Source: Candidatus Aminicenantota bacterium (lineage in GTDB: Bacteria; Acidobacteriota; Aminicenantia; UBA2199). From it: 21,482 bases of DNA. The notes beneath the pieces are model-generated. The model did not search any database. It saw nothing but the letters and a program-made list of their open reading frames with translations, and was not told the origin of the DNA. Each line of letters starts with the position of its first letter. Positions within the stretch are counted from its first letter, which is position 1. Made by a program: the position numbers and the translations under genes. This document shows positions 9,200 through 17,348 of the stretch, piece by piece. Where the stretch lies: positions 1 through 21,482 of the forward strand of contig JAUWNT010000017.1 of NCBI GenBank assembly GCA_030612495.1. The letters are read 5' to 3'.

Positions 9200-10189
9200 C
9201 TATATTTTACGAAGCCAGTACTCTTCGTTATCATCCTCTTCCAGATAGTAGTAATTCTTGTTTAAAATAAAATACAAATCCCCAGCATCTGGATAACAAA
9301 CAGATCCCAACTTCATTCCCTTGTGATTAAAAACAATAAACTTACATTTATTTCCGACCATCTCATAAGTTTTTACAAAAATCTTATCTTTTGTTACAAA
9401 ATAATCTTTAATACAAGGCAAATATGTTGGTATTGTTATACGTTTTTCAATTTCCTTCCAAAAAGATTCATCACCAGCCTTTTTCTTATATAATGACATT
9501 CTTTTAGAAATTATTTCTTTAGATGGTTTCAAAAAACTATCTTTTGTAAATAATATTTGGTTTTCTTTAATACCTTTATCATTATAAATAATAATACTTC
9601 CGTTATCCTCAGCACAGCTAATAAATATTTTATTAGCTAATGTTTTTGACGCTATATAATATCGAAACAAAGGAACCTCTTTGTTTGGCAGGGGGATTTT
9701 GAATTCATATAAAAGTTTCTTTTTGTCAAATTTAAAATTTGTAATATACGTTCTCTTAAACGTACCACCATTACGGTCAAATCTCGTCTCAGCTAAATCT
9801 ATTAAATATCTATTGCCCCTATTAAGAATTTCAAGTTTATTTTTATTTAAACGCAAATTATGCCTAATCTCTTTTACTATGTTTCCATTTTTATTAAATA
9901 AAATTAATTTTCCTCTTGTTGAAACACCAATATTACTTTTGTAAATAAATATTTTTGAATTTTTAGCATATTCACCAGGGCCTTGTCCAAAAGAGCCAAT
10001 TTTTATTGGATTTATATTTTTCTTATCAAAATATAAAAGACCTGAACTGTTATCGAAGATAATAAATTGCTGTTCATTAATTACATATAATTGATAAGGT
10101 TTAAAAACATTAGTAATAAGAGTTTGACTTTGAATTGTAATACATAAAAAAGATATAACTAATACTATTAATTTGTATGGTTTTACCAT
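9200..10189 (-). CDS. Exported 6-bladed beta-propeller protein
   Basis: Secreted or periplasmic protein of about 329 residues. The start is set at the second in-frame ATG (10189) because GGAGG lies 8 bases upstream of it and inside the longer frame that would start at 10204. A cleavable signal peptide follows (MVKPYKLIVLVISFLCITIQSQ). The GSFGQGPGEY segment is the hallmark of 6-bladed beta-propellers, followed by strand repeats such as IFIYKSNIGVSTRGKLILFN and IIIYNDKGIKENQILF. It is clearly paralogous to the 19014-20012 protein: both share the GxGPGEF/Y motif, the K-L-Y/F-x-K-K/N-NG strand pair and an acidic tail ending in a Trp-rich segment. Bounded on both sides by GGGGTCA element ends (9166 and 10256). 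Function unknown; such proteins are usually anonymous exported binding scaffolds. Confidence 0.78.
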   Translation of the reverse strand: MVKPYKLIVLVISFLCITIQSQTLITNVFKPYQLYVINEQQFIIFDNSSGLLYFDKKNINPIKIGSFGQGPGEYAKNSKIFIYKSNIGVSTRGKLILFNKNGNIVKEIRHNLRLNKNKLEILNRGNRYLIDLAETRFDRNGGTFKRTYITNFKFDKKKLLYEFKIPLPNKEVPLFRYYIASKTLANKIFISCAEDNGSIIIYNDKGIKENQILFTKDSFLKPSKEIISKRMSLYKKKAGDESFWKEIEKRITIPTYLPCIKDYFVTKDKIFVKTYEMVGNKCKFIVFNHKGMKLGSVCYPDAGDLYFILNKNYYYLEEDDNEEYWLRKI

Positions 10190-10255
10190 TATTACACCCT
10201 CCATTATTTTGAAAATTTATTAAATGTTGAATCATCACTAAAGCATGGCATTCTT

Positions 10256-10424
10256 GGGGTCAGGTCTTGTTTTTTGCATAACTCATCTTTTTTGCAATCC
10301 TACTGTGTGTTGAATAATGTAAATGAACAAAATCTCTATACCCCTTTTGGCTTCAATAACATCACTTGAAAAATATTACCATAAAGTATCTTAATTAACA
10401 ATGCAAAATACAAGACCTGACCCC
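10256..10424. mobile_element. 169-bp non-autonomous element with 24-bp terminal inverted repeats
   Basis: The left end (10256-10279) starts GGGGTCAGGTCTTGT and the right end (10401-10424) is its reverse complement, with 23 of 24 positions matching. The interior has no meaningful open frame, so the element must be moved in trans. No target duplication is visible. From memory, GGGGTCAGGTCTTG ends recur next to REP-associated tyrosine transposase (Y1/RAYT) genes; no such gene is present here. The right end abuts the truncated rluA-like reading frame, so insertion or later recombination probably removed the 5' half of that gene. Confidence 0.75.
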
Positions 10425-10809
10425 TTACTTCTTTTACTTCTTTAGAGATCGCAGAAGAAGAAATAGATTTAGAGTATATCAAAATGAAGATATTGAAAAT
10501 AGCAGAGACTCAGTAACAGAATATTCAGTAATATATGAATTTGAAAATTTCTCTTTTGTAAAAGTTTTCCCTCACACAGGCAGAACACATCAGATTCGAG
10601 TTCACTTTTCATTCTCAGGCAATCCCATATTAGGAGATAAGATTTATGGAAACCCAAAAAGCTTTGAACGTCTGGCACTTCATGCATATTCTATCGAATT
10701 CCATCACCCCATATATGAAAATCTTATCACATCATATTCAACATTACCTGAGATATTCAGAAAACATATGCAAGAAGAATTCTTAAAACAACAGACCTCA
10801 ATCAAATAA
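10425..10809 (+). pseudogene. 3' fragment of an RluA-family 23S rRNA pseudouridine synthase gene
   Basis: The plus-strand frame (codons starting at 10426, stop TAA at 10807-10809) encodes about 127 residues. They contain the RluA-family C-terminal core: AVTEY-like SVTEYSVIYEFENFSFVKV, then HTGRTHQIRVHFSFSGNPILGD, KIYGN and LALHAYSIEFHHP. The N-terminal half, including the S4 region and the HRLDxxTSG segment with the catalytic Asp, is absent, and no start codon is available because the frame runs back into the inverted-repeat element. It is therefore a broken gene, unlikely to be active. The fragment sits between two direct copies of the same element, so recombination between them could delete it. 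The remaining sequence shows no internal stop or frameshift, suggesting recent truncation. Confidence 0.85.
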
Positions 10810-10891
10810 AAAAAATCCACTGCTTTGAAATCCTATTTCTGTTTCTGTGGGTCATCCATTAGAAGTTAATTGTCAAGTAGATAGACTAATT

Positions 10892-11028
10892 TTTTTTGCG
10901 ATCCTACTGACTGTTGAATAATGTAAATAAACAAAATCTCTATACCCCTTTTGGCTTCAATAACATCACTTAAAAAATATTACCATAAAGTATCTTAATT
11001 AACAATGCAAAATACAAGACCTGACCCC
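10892..11028. repeat. Second, left-truncated copy of the GGGGTCA-ended element
   Basis: The 137 bases align without gaps to 10288-10424 with 5 mismatches (about 96% identity) and end in the same CAAGACCTGACCCC terminus at 11028. The 32-base left end of the first copy is missing and replaced by unrelated sequence. Same orientation as the first copy, so the pair are direct repeats about 600 bases apart. The copy begins 23 bases past the stop of the helicase gene at 11052. The 80 bases between the rluA fragment and this copy show nothing recognisable. Confidence 0.85.
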
Positions 11029-11051
11029 TAGTGATACAATTAACGTTATTG

Positions 11052-12731
11052 CTAATACTTTTTTGCAATCAATTTATTGTTGATAATTTCTATTCTATCC
11101 TTTGAGATCCATTTCAGAAATGTAGGATCTTCCTTTAGAGATGAAATCAAATATACTTTTTTCTTTGTTCTTGTCAAAGCTACAAGAAAACTACAAATAT
11201 CGTGATCTGTGATTTTAGTTTTGTCGTCATTCTTTACAAAGTACCGATTATCAAAATGAGTAATGAATACTAAGTCTCCTTCAAGACCTTTTGAACTTTG
11301 AATTGTTGTTGCTTTAATTGGTATTTTCCTAATTGCAGGGTTTCCAATTCGCTGAAGGTTAGTATTTATTTCCTTCTTTAAAATTTCTTTTAATCTTCCA
11401 TATGTGTCAAATTCATTTTTTTTCAAAACCTCATCAAAATCATTATCATCAACAGGGTTGTTATTCTTGACATTTTTAAGAACTTTAAGCATTTTCTTAA
11501 CTTCATTTTTATAACTGTGGTCAATAAGTTCATGAATCTTTTTATCTGGGTATAAATCAGTGTTTTTCAATAAAGAAATAAACTCTTCTTTATTTAAAAG
11601 AAATTTAGAAGCTATTCGCCAACCAAGATTGTCTTCTTTATCTTCAAGCAGGAGTTTGATCCCATCTAACAAGGATATTTCTGGTTCATCTTTAACTGCA
11701 TACTCAATATTATGTAAACCTTTCCCCTTTAAGGCTTCAGCTATTGTACAAGATTGTTTTTTAAAAGGAGAAATAATCAACACTGAGAACTTGCCTTTCA
11801 TATCTTCTGCCATTTCACCTATCTTCTTTACAAGAAACCAAGGAATTTGTGATGCAAATATCTGCGTGTAGCCAATTTTTGAATAGCTTTCACTTTCTTC
11901 ATCTTTTTCTTCATGGTCGAAATATAGATAGGGCTTATTAATACGGCCATTTAGAAAACCAGATTTCCTAGCAGCATCAATTATGTCATTAGTTGCATCA
12001 ACAACTACGCGTGTGCATCGAGCACAAAAAGGCAAATTAAATGACTCATAGTCCGACATTTCTTTACTATGTCTTTCGCGAATATGATGAGTACTAGCAC
12101 TTTTAAATTCATAAAGAGCTTGGTCGTCATCTCCTACTAACAGAATTGGGCTTTTTTCAGCGAGTAATTCAATAAGCGAAACCTCCAGTTTATTAAAGTC
12201 TTGAAACTCATCAACTACAATCTGATCATAGGTTGGTATTATACTTCTGTCTTTCTCAAAAAACTTCACAGCAGCAAATATAATGTCTGAATACCCATAA
12301 TAATCATAATATACTCTCCGTTTTTTATAGAATTTTATAAACTCATTCTCATCGTCTCTGTTATGAAATAATTTATCAAAATCAACTTCTTGCTCTTTTA
12401 AAATTTCAGCATCATTTTTTATTACTTTAGAAAGTTTTGGAGAAATATTAATATTTTTTCTTTTAATGCTTTTAAGAATACTTCGAGCAAAACTGTGAAG
12501 GGTTCTCACCTCTGACATTCCATATAATTCTAGAGATAAATCTTCTACAAGGGAATTTACAAAAGTCAGTGTAAGTGTATTTTTTTTTCCTTCTAGTATT
12601 TTTTTGAAAAGATAGGTTTTGCCCGTGCCTGGTCCTGCGACTACTACTTTCTTATTTGACTGTGAATTCAATATTGCTTTAACATGTTTTACTCTGTCTA
12701 TCTCCGCCTGAATATATTTAATATCTATCAC
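11052..12731 (-). CDS. SF1 UvrD-like DNA helicase, partner of the adjacent RM enzyme
   Basis: ATP-dependent superfamily 1 helicase of 559 residues. Walker A GPGTGKT (33-39), motif Ia TLTFVNSLVEDL, motif Ib TLHSFAR (77-83), motif II VDEFQD (173-178), motif III VGDDDQALYEFK (199-210), motif V TIQSSKGLEGDLVFI (476-490) and motif VI VALTRTKKKVYL (517-528) are all present, so the motor should be active. It is shorter than UvrD/PcrA (about 700) and carries no nuclease domain. The start is a GTG two bases after the stop of the RM gene, with AGGAG inside the last RM codons, so translation is probably coupled. The placement suggests it supplies the motor that canonical type ISP enzymes carry as their own SF2 helicase domain; that is inference. 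A related stand-alone UvrD-like helicase, GajB, works in Gabija defence, but no GajA-like nuclease is present here. Confidence 0.88.
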   Translation of the reverse strand: MIDIKYIQAEIDRVKHVKAILNSQSNKKVVVAGPGTGKTYLFKKILEGKKNTLTLTFVNSLVEDLSLELYGMSEVRTLHSFARSILKSIKRKNINISPKLSKVIKNDAEILKEQEVDFDKLFHNRDDENEFIKFYKKRRVYYDYYGYSDIIFAAVKFFEKDRSIIPTYDQIVVDEFQDFNKLEVSLIELLAEKSPILLVGDDDQALYEFKSASTHHIRERHSKEMSDYESFNLPFCARCTRVVVDATNDIIDAARKSGFLNGRINKPYLYFDHEEKDEESESYSKIGYTQIFASQIPWFLVKKIGEMAEDMKGKFSVLIISPFKKQSCTIAEALKGKGLHNIEYAVKDEPEISLLDGIKLLLEDKEDNLGWRIASKFLLNKEEFISLLKNTDLYPDKKIHELIDHSYKNEVKKMLKVLKNVKNNNPVDDNDFDEVLKKNEFDTYGRLKEILKKEINTNLQRIGNPAIRKIPIKATTIQSSKGLEGDLVFITHFDNRYFVKNDDKTKITDHDICSFLVALTRTKKKVYLISSLKEDPTFLKWISKDRIEIINNKLIAKKY

Positions 12732-12733
12732 TT

Positions 12734-14920
12734 CTAAAACTCTCCTACCTTATCTATCTCCTTCATTATCTTATCAGTTTCTGACAAAGCAACAATGATC
12801 TTTTGATAATGTAAAACATCCTCTGTAGAAAGCTCTCTACGTTTTCTGTCCTTCAGCCATTTCTGAGCCGGCTGGTACCCGCCTATATAAAACTCCCAGG
12901 AAACTTTTGGGACCTTATCAAAATATTGAGTATCATTTATCCAAACTTTACCTTTTTTTTCGCCTTCAAATTTTACTTTTGAAACAACATTATCTCCTTG
13001 AACCGGATAAGAAGTTATATATTTTTCAACTACCGGACTTTCAAGCAAATGGATCTGCCTCAGATCTTCTCCAAGTTTCACGAGCTTCCAGAAAGTTTTT
13101 TTGTTCTCTGGATATGGGACCCTGGGGAAATCGATCTTTAAAAATTCTTTATACCTTTCACGATAAGAAGGTGAATGTAAAACTGCATAGATATAGTCCA
13201 AAATATCTATCGGAGCGAAAGTGTTTTTTGCTTCTTCTTTTTCGGGAGTGAATTTTAGTTTGAGATTGTCTGCGATTATCTGGACGATTTCAGAGTTAAG
13301 ATTAGGTCTGCGTGTGGGTGAGCTTTTTAACTTTTGTAGGTCATCCGTTTCAGGGTAAAGGTAGAGGGGGAAAAAATAAGTTTGGAAACCATAAAAATTT
13401 TTATCAATCGGTTTATCTGAGATAAAAACTGTATTATATTCTGGAGCATCAATTAAAGAACGCATTAATATTAATGAAATATTATTTTTTAATATATGTT
13501 TAACAGAACTATATCTTGGTCTTCCCATTAATCCATTAGTTTGTCCTGTATAAAGCATTTTTTTTATATTAAAGGCTTTATACTGGATACTAAATATATT
13601 AACTTCATTATTATGTAAATCAAATTTTGCTTTTTCAATCTTCTTTTTCTGTGATTGTTTTAAATTGTATTTATTCACTATATCTTCAATAGTTAAAAAA
13701 CTAATATCATCGCGTTTTATTCCTGCTTGATATAAATTTTCAGAGAATGCCATTTCATCAAACTCTGATTGAATACCTGATGAATATAATTGTAATAGTT
13801 CACTAATCAAAATTCCTTTACTATATTGATTAGCAACTTCAAAATCTTTTGGTATAAAAAAGAACTCGGGTTCTCTGTTTTCTAATTCATTCCAATCAAT
13901 AGAAGAAATATTGTTATTGTTAAGGAATTCATATTTTTCATTGCGTTTTCCGTAAAGATCGTAATGGAAAACCTGTGCGTGATTTTTCTTTTTTTTAATA
14001 AAAACATTTATAGATACGCCCTGCTGAATATCAAATACATTTTCATCTTTACTCCCATCAGGACACACTTCTTTTTTCTTTGAATTACCATGTAAGTCAA
14101 TAATATAAATTTTATCAAAAGTTTCTAATAAATCTTTTCGCATTTGGCGGTGAATAATTCCATCAATAAAACTGTTATTTGAAATGTAGGCTAATATTCC
14201 TTCTCCATTTTTATTGATAAAATGCTGTCCGTATCTGATAAATTTAATATAATCGTCAGATAACGGTTGAATATTCCGTTCGTTCAAATCCTTTTTGTAA
14301 TCTTTAATTAATCCTAATATCCATTTTCCTCTATTAGTTGAACTTATACTGTAGGGCGGATTCCCTAAAACTATCATCACTGGTGTTTCTTTCTTAACAG
14401 TATTTGCCTCTGTTGCCTCTTTTGATAACCAACTTGCAAAAAGGGTTCCTGAATAAGGATGTGCTTCTTCAAGACTGTTTGTAAGAAATACTCTTAGTCT
14501 TTGTTGTTTGTTTTCATCCTTCGGTTTATATCCAGTCTGCTTCAGAAGTACTTCAAGTTTCAAATGACACATTGTGTAAGGGGCCATAAGGATCTCAAAC
14601 CCATTTAAGCGGGGTAACAATTCATTTTCTACATAGCTAGACCATATCCCTTTTTGATTTTCAAACTTCTTATAAATCTGCTTAACAATTTCTGCAAGGA
14701 ATGTCCCTGTCCCTGTCGCAGGATCCAGTATCTGAACTTTGTGAATCTTTTTCTTAATTTTTTTATTATGGCCAGGTTCTTCAGTTTTGATCTCAATTTT
14801 GCTTGTATCAGCAAGGCCCTGAGGTAAGTTGAATTCAGTCTTTAAAATATCATCTACGGCTCTTACTATGAAATTTACAACCGGTTCCGGAGTATAGTAA
14901 ACGCCCCTACTCTTCCTCAA
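12734..14920 (-). CDS. Type ISP/IIG-like RM enzyme: N6-adenine methylase and specificity part (frameshifted)
   Basis: Methylase and target-recognition portion of a single-polypeptide restriction-modification enzyme. GVYYTPEPVV (residues 6-15 here) is motif X, ILDPATGTGTF (64-74) is motif I for S-adenosylmethionine binding, and GNPPY (186-190) is the gamma-class N6-adenine catalytic motif IV. The C-terminal 300 residues, with IDILDYIYAVLHSPSYRERY and FLKIDFPRVPYP, match the type ISP C-terminal specificity domain. TTG at 14920 is the first possible start codon, but clear family homology continues upstream in the same frame to 15334 (SEKDFADIYAQTISYGL, HFYETFLAEYDPKLRKSRG) with no ATG, GTG or TTG. 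The true N-terminus is the separate frame at 15318-15845, so the gene is split by a frameshift. With one base removed the product would be 1,036 residues. Unlike LlaGI-type enzymes I see no SF2 helicase domain. Confidence 0.85.
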   Translation of the reverse strand: MRKSRGVYYTPEPVVNFIVRAVDDILKTEFNLPQGLADTSKIEIKTEEPGHNKKIKKKIHKVQILDPATGTGTFLAEIVKQIYKKFENQKGIWSSYVENELLPRLNGFEILMAPYTMCHLKLEVLLKQTGYKPKDENKQQRLRVFLTNSLEEAHPYSGTLFASWLSKEATEANTVKKETPVMIVLGNPPYSISSTNRGKWILGLIKDYKKDLNERNIQPLSDDYIKFIRYGQHFINKNGEGILAYISNNSFIDGIIHRQMRKDLLETFDKIYIIDLHGNSKKKEVCPDGSKDENVFDIQQGVSINVFIKKKKNHAQVFHYDLYGKRNEKYEFLNNNNISSIDWNELENREPEFFFIPKDFEVANQYSKGILISELLQLYSSGIQSEFDEMAFSENLYQAGIKRDDISFLTIEDIVNKYNLKQSQKKKIEKAKFDLHNNEVNIFSIQYKAFNIKKMLYTGQTNGLMGRPRYSSVKHILKNNISLILMRSLIDAPEYNTVFISDKPIDKNFYGFQTYFFPLYLYPETDDLQKLKSSPTRRPNLNSEIVQIIADNLKLKFTPEKEEAKNTFAPIDILDYIYAVLHSPSYRERYKEFLKIDFPRVPYPENKKTFWKLVKLGEDLRQIHLLESPVVEKYITSYPVQGDNVVSKVKFEGEKKGKVWINDTQYFDKVPKVSWEFYIGGYQPAQKWLKDRKRRELSTEDVLHYQKIIVALSETDKIMKEIDKVGEF

Positions 14921-15317
14921 CTTAGGATCGTATTCTGCAAGAAACGTTTCATAAAAATGAATAAACGGATCAATTTGCTGTGTCGCTTTTCCAAAATCTT
15001 TTATCAGCTCATTAACATCTGTTGCCCGGAATATGTCAGCAAGATCATTAACGATCCAGATTACTCTTATATCAAGATCCGGACCTGCAATGTAAGAAAA
15101 AAGATTTCTTAAAAAAGTATTGGATTTTGGAACAAGAAAAAGTGCTTCTTCTCTTGAAAAATCTTCCAGGGTTTCATCATGGAGTCTTGCTGCAAATAAT
15201 CCATAAGAAATTGTCTGAGCATAAATGTCTGCAAAATCTTTTTCCGAGAGATCATGTATAAGGATCTTCTGAAATGCCTCTAATTGCTCTTTTAAGGTGT
15301 TATCTTCATCTTCAGTA

Positions 15318-15334
15318 TTAACTTGCCTTAAAAA
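15318..15334 (-). other. One-base frameshift site in the RM gene (A5 run at 15330-15334)
   Basis: The N-terminal frame stops at 15318-15320, while the methylase frame is closed upstream by TGA at 15335-15337, so the switch must fall in these 17 bases. Removing one T from the minus-strand T5 run joins the two frames as EEVILRQVNTEDED, giving a continuous family-like protein. Candidate causes are a sequencing or assembly homopolymer error, a true inactivating mutation, slippage-based on/off switching, or +1 recoding. Confidence 0.8.
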
Positions 15335-15845
15335 TCACTTCTTCCATCATACGGGCCTTCTGGGCCATCATCTTGGCTAGTTTTTCAGCGGACTTAATTG
15401 TCTGGCCGGAAAAAGAACAAAAATCGGTTATATGAGTAATGAAAGAATCAAAACTATCTATTATAGGAACTACCCTACCATTTTCAATCACAGCGATTTT
15501 AATTGTAGTTACTTTCTGGCCATATTTAAAAATTCTGAATTCCAGATAGTCTGTGAGAATTAAATTGTCTAAACTGTTTTTATATCTTTTCAGCTGATCA
15601 GTTTTTTCAGAAGTATTTAAATCAACACCAACATCTTTTGCCTCGATGTATCCAACAGGGATCTTTTTTCTTTCTATAATATAATCAGGAGCTCCGCATT
15701 TTATCCTTTTGGGTTCATTTGTTGCATTAATACCTGGTACTAAATTCTCAATAAGTTTTTTTAGGTCTCCTCTGTAACTGTGTTCTGTTGCTTTTCCACC
15801 TTTATAAAGATTTTTAACGCTTTTCAAATAATCATTAATCGACAA
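15318..15845 (-). CDS. N-terminal PD-(D/E)XK nuclease part of the type ISP/IIG-like RM enzyme
   Basis: 175-residue fragment that belongs at the N-terminus of the methylase gene downstream. The nuclease signature is complete: E21 in ATEHSYR, D54 in GAPDY, and E68 and K70 in YIEAK, in the order and spacing of HsdR/type ISP PD-(D/E)XK domains. KTDQLKRYKNSLDNLILTDYLEFRIF is the conserved segment that follows in this family. The start is a TTG with AAAGGGG seven bases upstream. The reading frame ends at 15318 because of the one-base shift, so by itself it is a nuclease domain with no methylase or target-recognition part. If translated as such it would be an unfused nuclease domain, probably inactive or unstable. 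It follows the small membrane-protein gene by 116 bases, a gap in which I see no strong promoter or terminator. Confidence 0.85.
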   Translation of the reverse strand: MSINDYLKSVKNLYKGGKATEHSYRGDLKKLIENLVPGINATNEPKRIKCGAPDYIIERKKIPVGYIEAKDVGVDLNTSEKTDQLKRYKNSLDNLILTDYLEFRIFKYGQKVTTIKIAVIENGRVVPIIDSFDSFITHITDFCSFSGQTIKSAEKLAKMMAQKARMMEEVIFKAS

Positions 15846-15961
15846 AACAATTCCCCTTTAGATATATTAAAAATAATATTAACAATTTATGGATTTTTTT
15901 TCAAATTACACCATAGAAAAATCCTTTTTTAATCCTGATAAAATATTAGTGAAATGAGTTG

Positions 15962-16357
15962 TTAGGAATTTTTTTTTCTAAACCACATAACATTTCCTTT
16001 TATTTCACACAAATTTAATTCTTTTCTCAATTCATTTCTTAAATCATTTACTAAAAGATCAAGTCCATAATCTTCCTTTTTTGTGGCATCTTCTGCTAAA
16101 CGCCTAACTAATTTTACTTGTTTTGAGCTACCGAAAAGTTGAATATCAGATATTAATTTTTCTAGTTTTTCGGCTAGGTCAGCATCTGGTTTTCTCATAC
16201 ATATATCGTGTGTTAATACTTGATAATTTTGTATTAGGAAAGGTAGAATAATTTCTCTCTTTCTATTTTTTGAATCACGCTTAGAATTAAAATTATTCGC
16301 TATTACCCATCCAAAAGCTGCTAACACGATAGTGGTTAGTATTTTTAGATATTCCAT
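15962..16357 (-). CDS. Small membrane-anchored protein of unknown function in the RM operon
   Basis: 131 residues: one N-terminal transmembrane helix (about residues 4-20, LKILTTIVLAAFGWVIA), a basic stretch (NSKRDSKNRKRE) that by the positive-inside rule places the rest in the cytoplasm, then a helical domain. The IQLFGSSKQVKLVRRLAED and LRNELRKELNL segments recall a widespread family of small anchored proteins with no known function. The ATG at 16357 has a strong GGAGG Shine-Dalgarno sequence within 21 bases of the DUF2971 stop, so the two genes are almost certainly cotranscribed. Its place between DUF2971 and the RM gene suggests a partner role in that system, possibly membrane tethering or sensing, but nothing in the sequence fixes this. 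Confidence 0.7.
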   Translation of the reverse strand: MEYLKILTTIVLAAFGWVIANNFNSKRDSKNRKREIILPFLIQNYQVLTHDICMRKPDADLAEKLEKLISDIQLFGSSKQVKLVRRLAEDATKKEDYGLDLLVNDLRNELRKELNLCEIKGNVMWFRKKNS

Positions 16358-16378
16358 ATTTCCTCCTTCCGACTTTTT

Positions 16379-17278
16379 TTATATTTCAATGTATTTAAGC
16401 CCATATTGCTTGATTTTTTTTTCCGAACGGAAGAAAACATCAACGCCTCTTCCTTTTGCAATGGTTATTAGGTCTTTAACTAATTTAGGGTCAGCATTGA
16501 CACCAAAATATATGGCATCAATTTCTCCCTCAACTATTGGAATATCTAGATAGCTATTACCATCTTCTTCAAACGGCGCCCATACTCTCCATTCTTTCTC
16601 ATAATCCCATATATCTGATTTCGCTAATGGATAGCGGCGAAAAAGATTTGTAATCGCCACCTCTTTATTCAAAATGATTGAATCAATCCACTCCTCAACG
16701 CTAAAGAAAGATGGTGGGTTATGGAGGTAATTAACCTCCTTTGCAGAGCATAGCGGATTGTCTTTTTCAGGCATGACTTTTAATTTAAAGCAAACTCCAG
16801 TGTGGTACTTAGCATAGTGCGACCACATAAGAATACTTTGGTTATGCTCGGAAACGCAGAATACCTTAATCCTTTTTAATAATTTTCTCCAATTCTCGTT
16901 ATATTTTTTTCTAGTATCTTCTATCAAATTAGGGAGATTATGCATTGACTGTTTAACAAAAACGTCTAAGTGTTCTCGCTTATAATTACCTTTTTGATGT
17001 TGTTCTTGTAACATGACGATAGTCTTATACCAATCGCTTGTATCATTAAGTGACGCGACTTTCCGGCCACATACAAGCGCATCTACTTCATCTGCAAATA
17101 AACGAGGCAAATCTGCAATATCAAAGTTAAAATATAGTTCAGTTTGTATATCAAATGGATCATTGAAACTGACTGGTGATGAATATCTAAAATTTTTGTT
17201 TTCCAAAATTAAACGAGCAGTATCCATCGATGCGAATTTATAGAAATACTCCCGATCATGTTTTGGATATTTACTCAC
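16379..17278 (-). CDS. DUF2971 family protein, first gene of the RM operon
   Basis: 299-residue soluble protein with the DUF2971 signatures: FRYSSPVSFNDPFD (30-43), FCVSEHNQSILMWSHYAKYHTGVCFKL (140-166) and WDYEKEWRVW (224-233). The conserved Arg, Asn, Trp, His, Tyr and Glu residues hint at an enzyme, but no activity is established for the family. Members are common in accessory and defence neighbourhoods, which fits the RM and helicase genes downstream. The start is a GTG with GAGG seven bases upstream. It is preceded by the best promoter on this strand (17318-17346) and a palindrome, marking it as the first gene of the DUF2971, membrane protein, RM, helicase operon. It could be an effector, a regulator or simply a passenger. 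Confidence 0.82.
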   Translation of the reverse strand: MSKYPKHDREYFYKFASMDTARLILENKNFRYSSPVSFNDPFDIQTELYFNFDIADLPRLFADEVDALVCGRKVASLNDTSDWYKTIVMLQEQHQKGNYKREHLDVFVKQSMHNLPNLIEDTRKKYNENWRKLLKRIKVFCVSEHNQSILMWSHYAKYHTGVCFKLKVMPEKDNPLCSAKEVNYLHNPPSFFSVEEWIDSIILNKEVAITNLFRRYPLAKSDIWDYEKEWRVWAPFEEDGNSYLDIPIVEGEIDAIYFGVNADPKLVKDLITIAKGRGVDVFFRSEKKIKQYGLKYIEI

Positions 17279-17295
17279 ATCCCTGCCTCTGAAAC

Positions 17296-17313
17296 ATAAC
17301 TCATTTTTATATT
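17296..17313 (-). repeat. Leader 18-mer shared with the 20.9-kb gene
   Basis: ATAACTCATTTTTATATT (plus-strand reading) is identical to 20934-20951. Each copy lies in the 5' leader of a minus-strand gene downstream of a perfect TTGACA. It is AT-rich, but 18 identical bases in the same context at two accessory genes is unlikely by chance alone. Confidence 0.5.
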
Positions 17314-17317
17314 ATCT

Positions 17318-17346
17318 ATTAGAGCATATAGAATTTTTTATGTCAA
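17318..17346 (-). promoter_or_regulatory. Strong predicted promoter of the DUF2971-RM-helicase operon
   Basis: On the minus strand, TTGACA (17341-17346) matches the -35 consensus fully. A 17-base spacer follows, then TCTAAT (17318-17323), which matches the -10 at 5 of 6 positions. The predicted transcript starts about 30 bases before the GTG at 17278. Confidence 0.6.
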
Positions 17347-17348
17347 TT

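Noticed and set aside
10469..10687. A 72-residue minus-strand frame across the rluA fragment
   Set aside because: It is the antisense shadow of the clear RluA-family reading frame on the plus strand and has no coding features of its own.
11052..12731. Gabija-type defence (GajB-like helicase)
   Set aside because: The helicase is UvrD-like, but no ATPase-TOPRIM GajA-like gene is adjacent; its coupled neighbour is a methylase-nuclease.
15890..15945. Imperfect hairpin with GGATTTTT and AAAAATCC arms followed by a T-run on the plus strand, resembling a terminator
   Set aside because: No plus-strand gene ends there, the loop is about 18 bases, and the arms are mostly A/T runs that arise easily in this composition.
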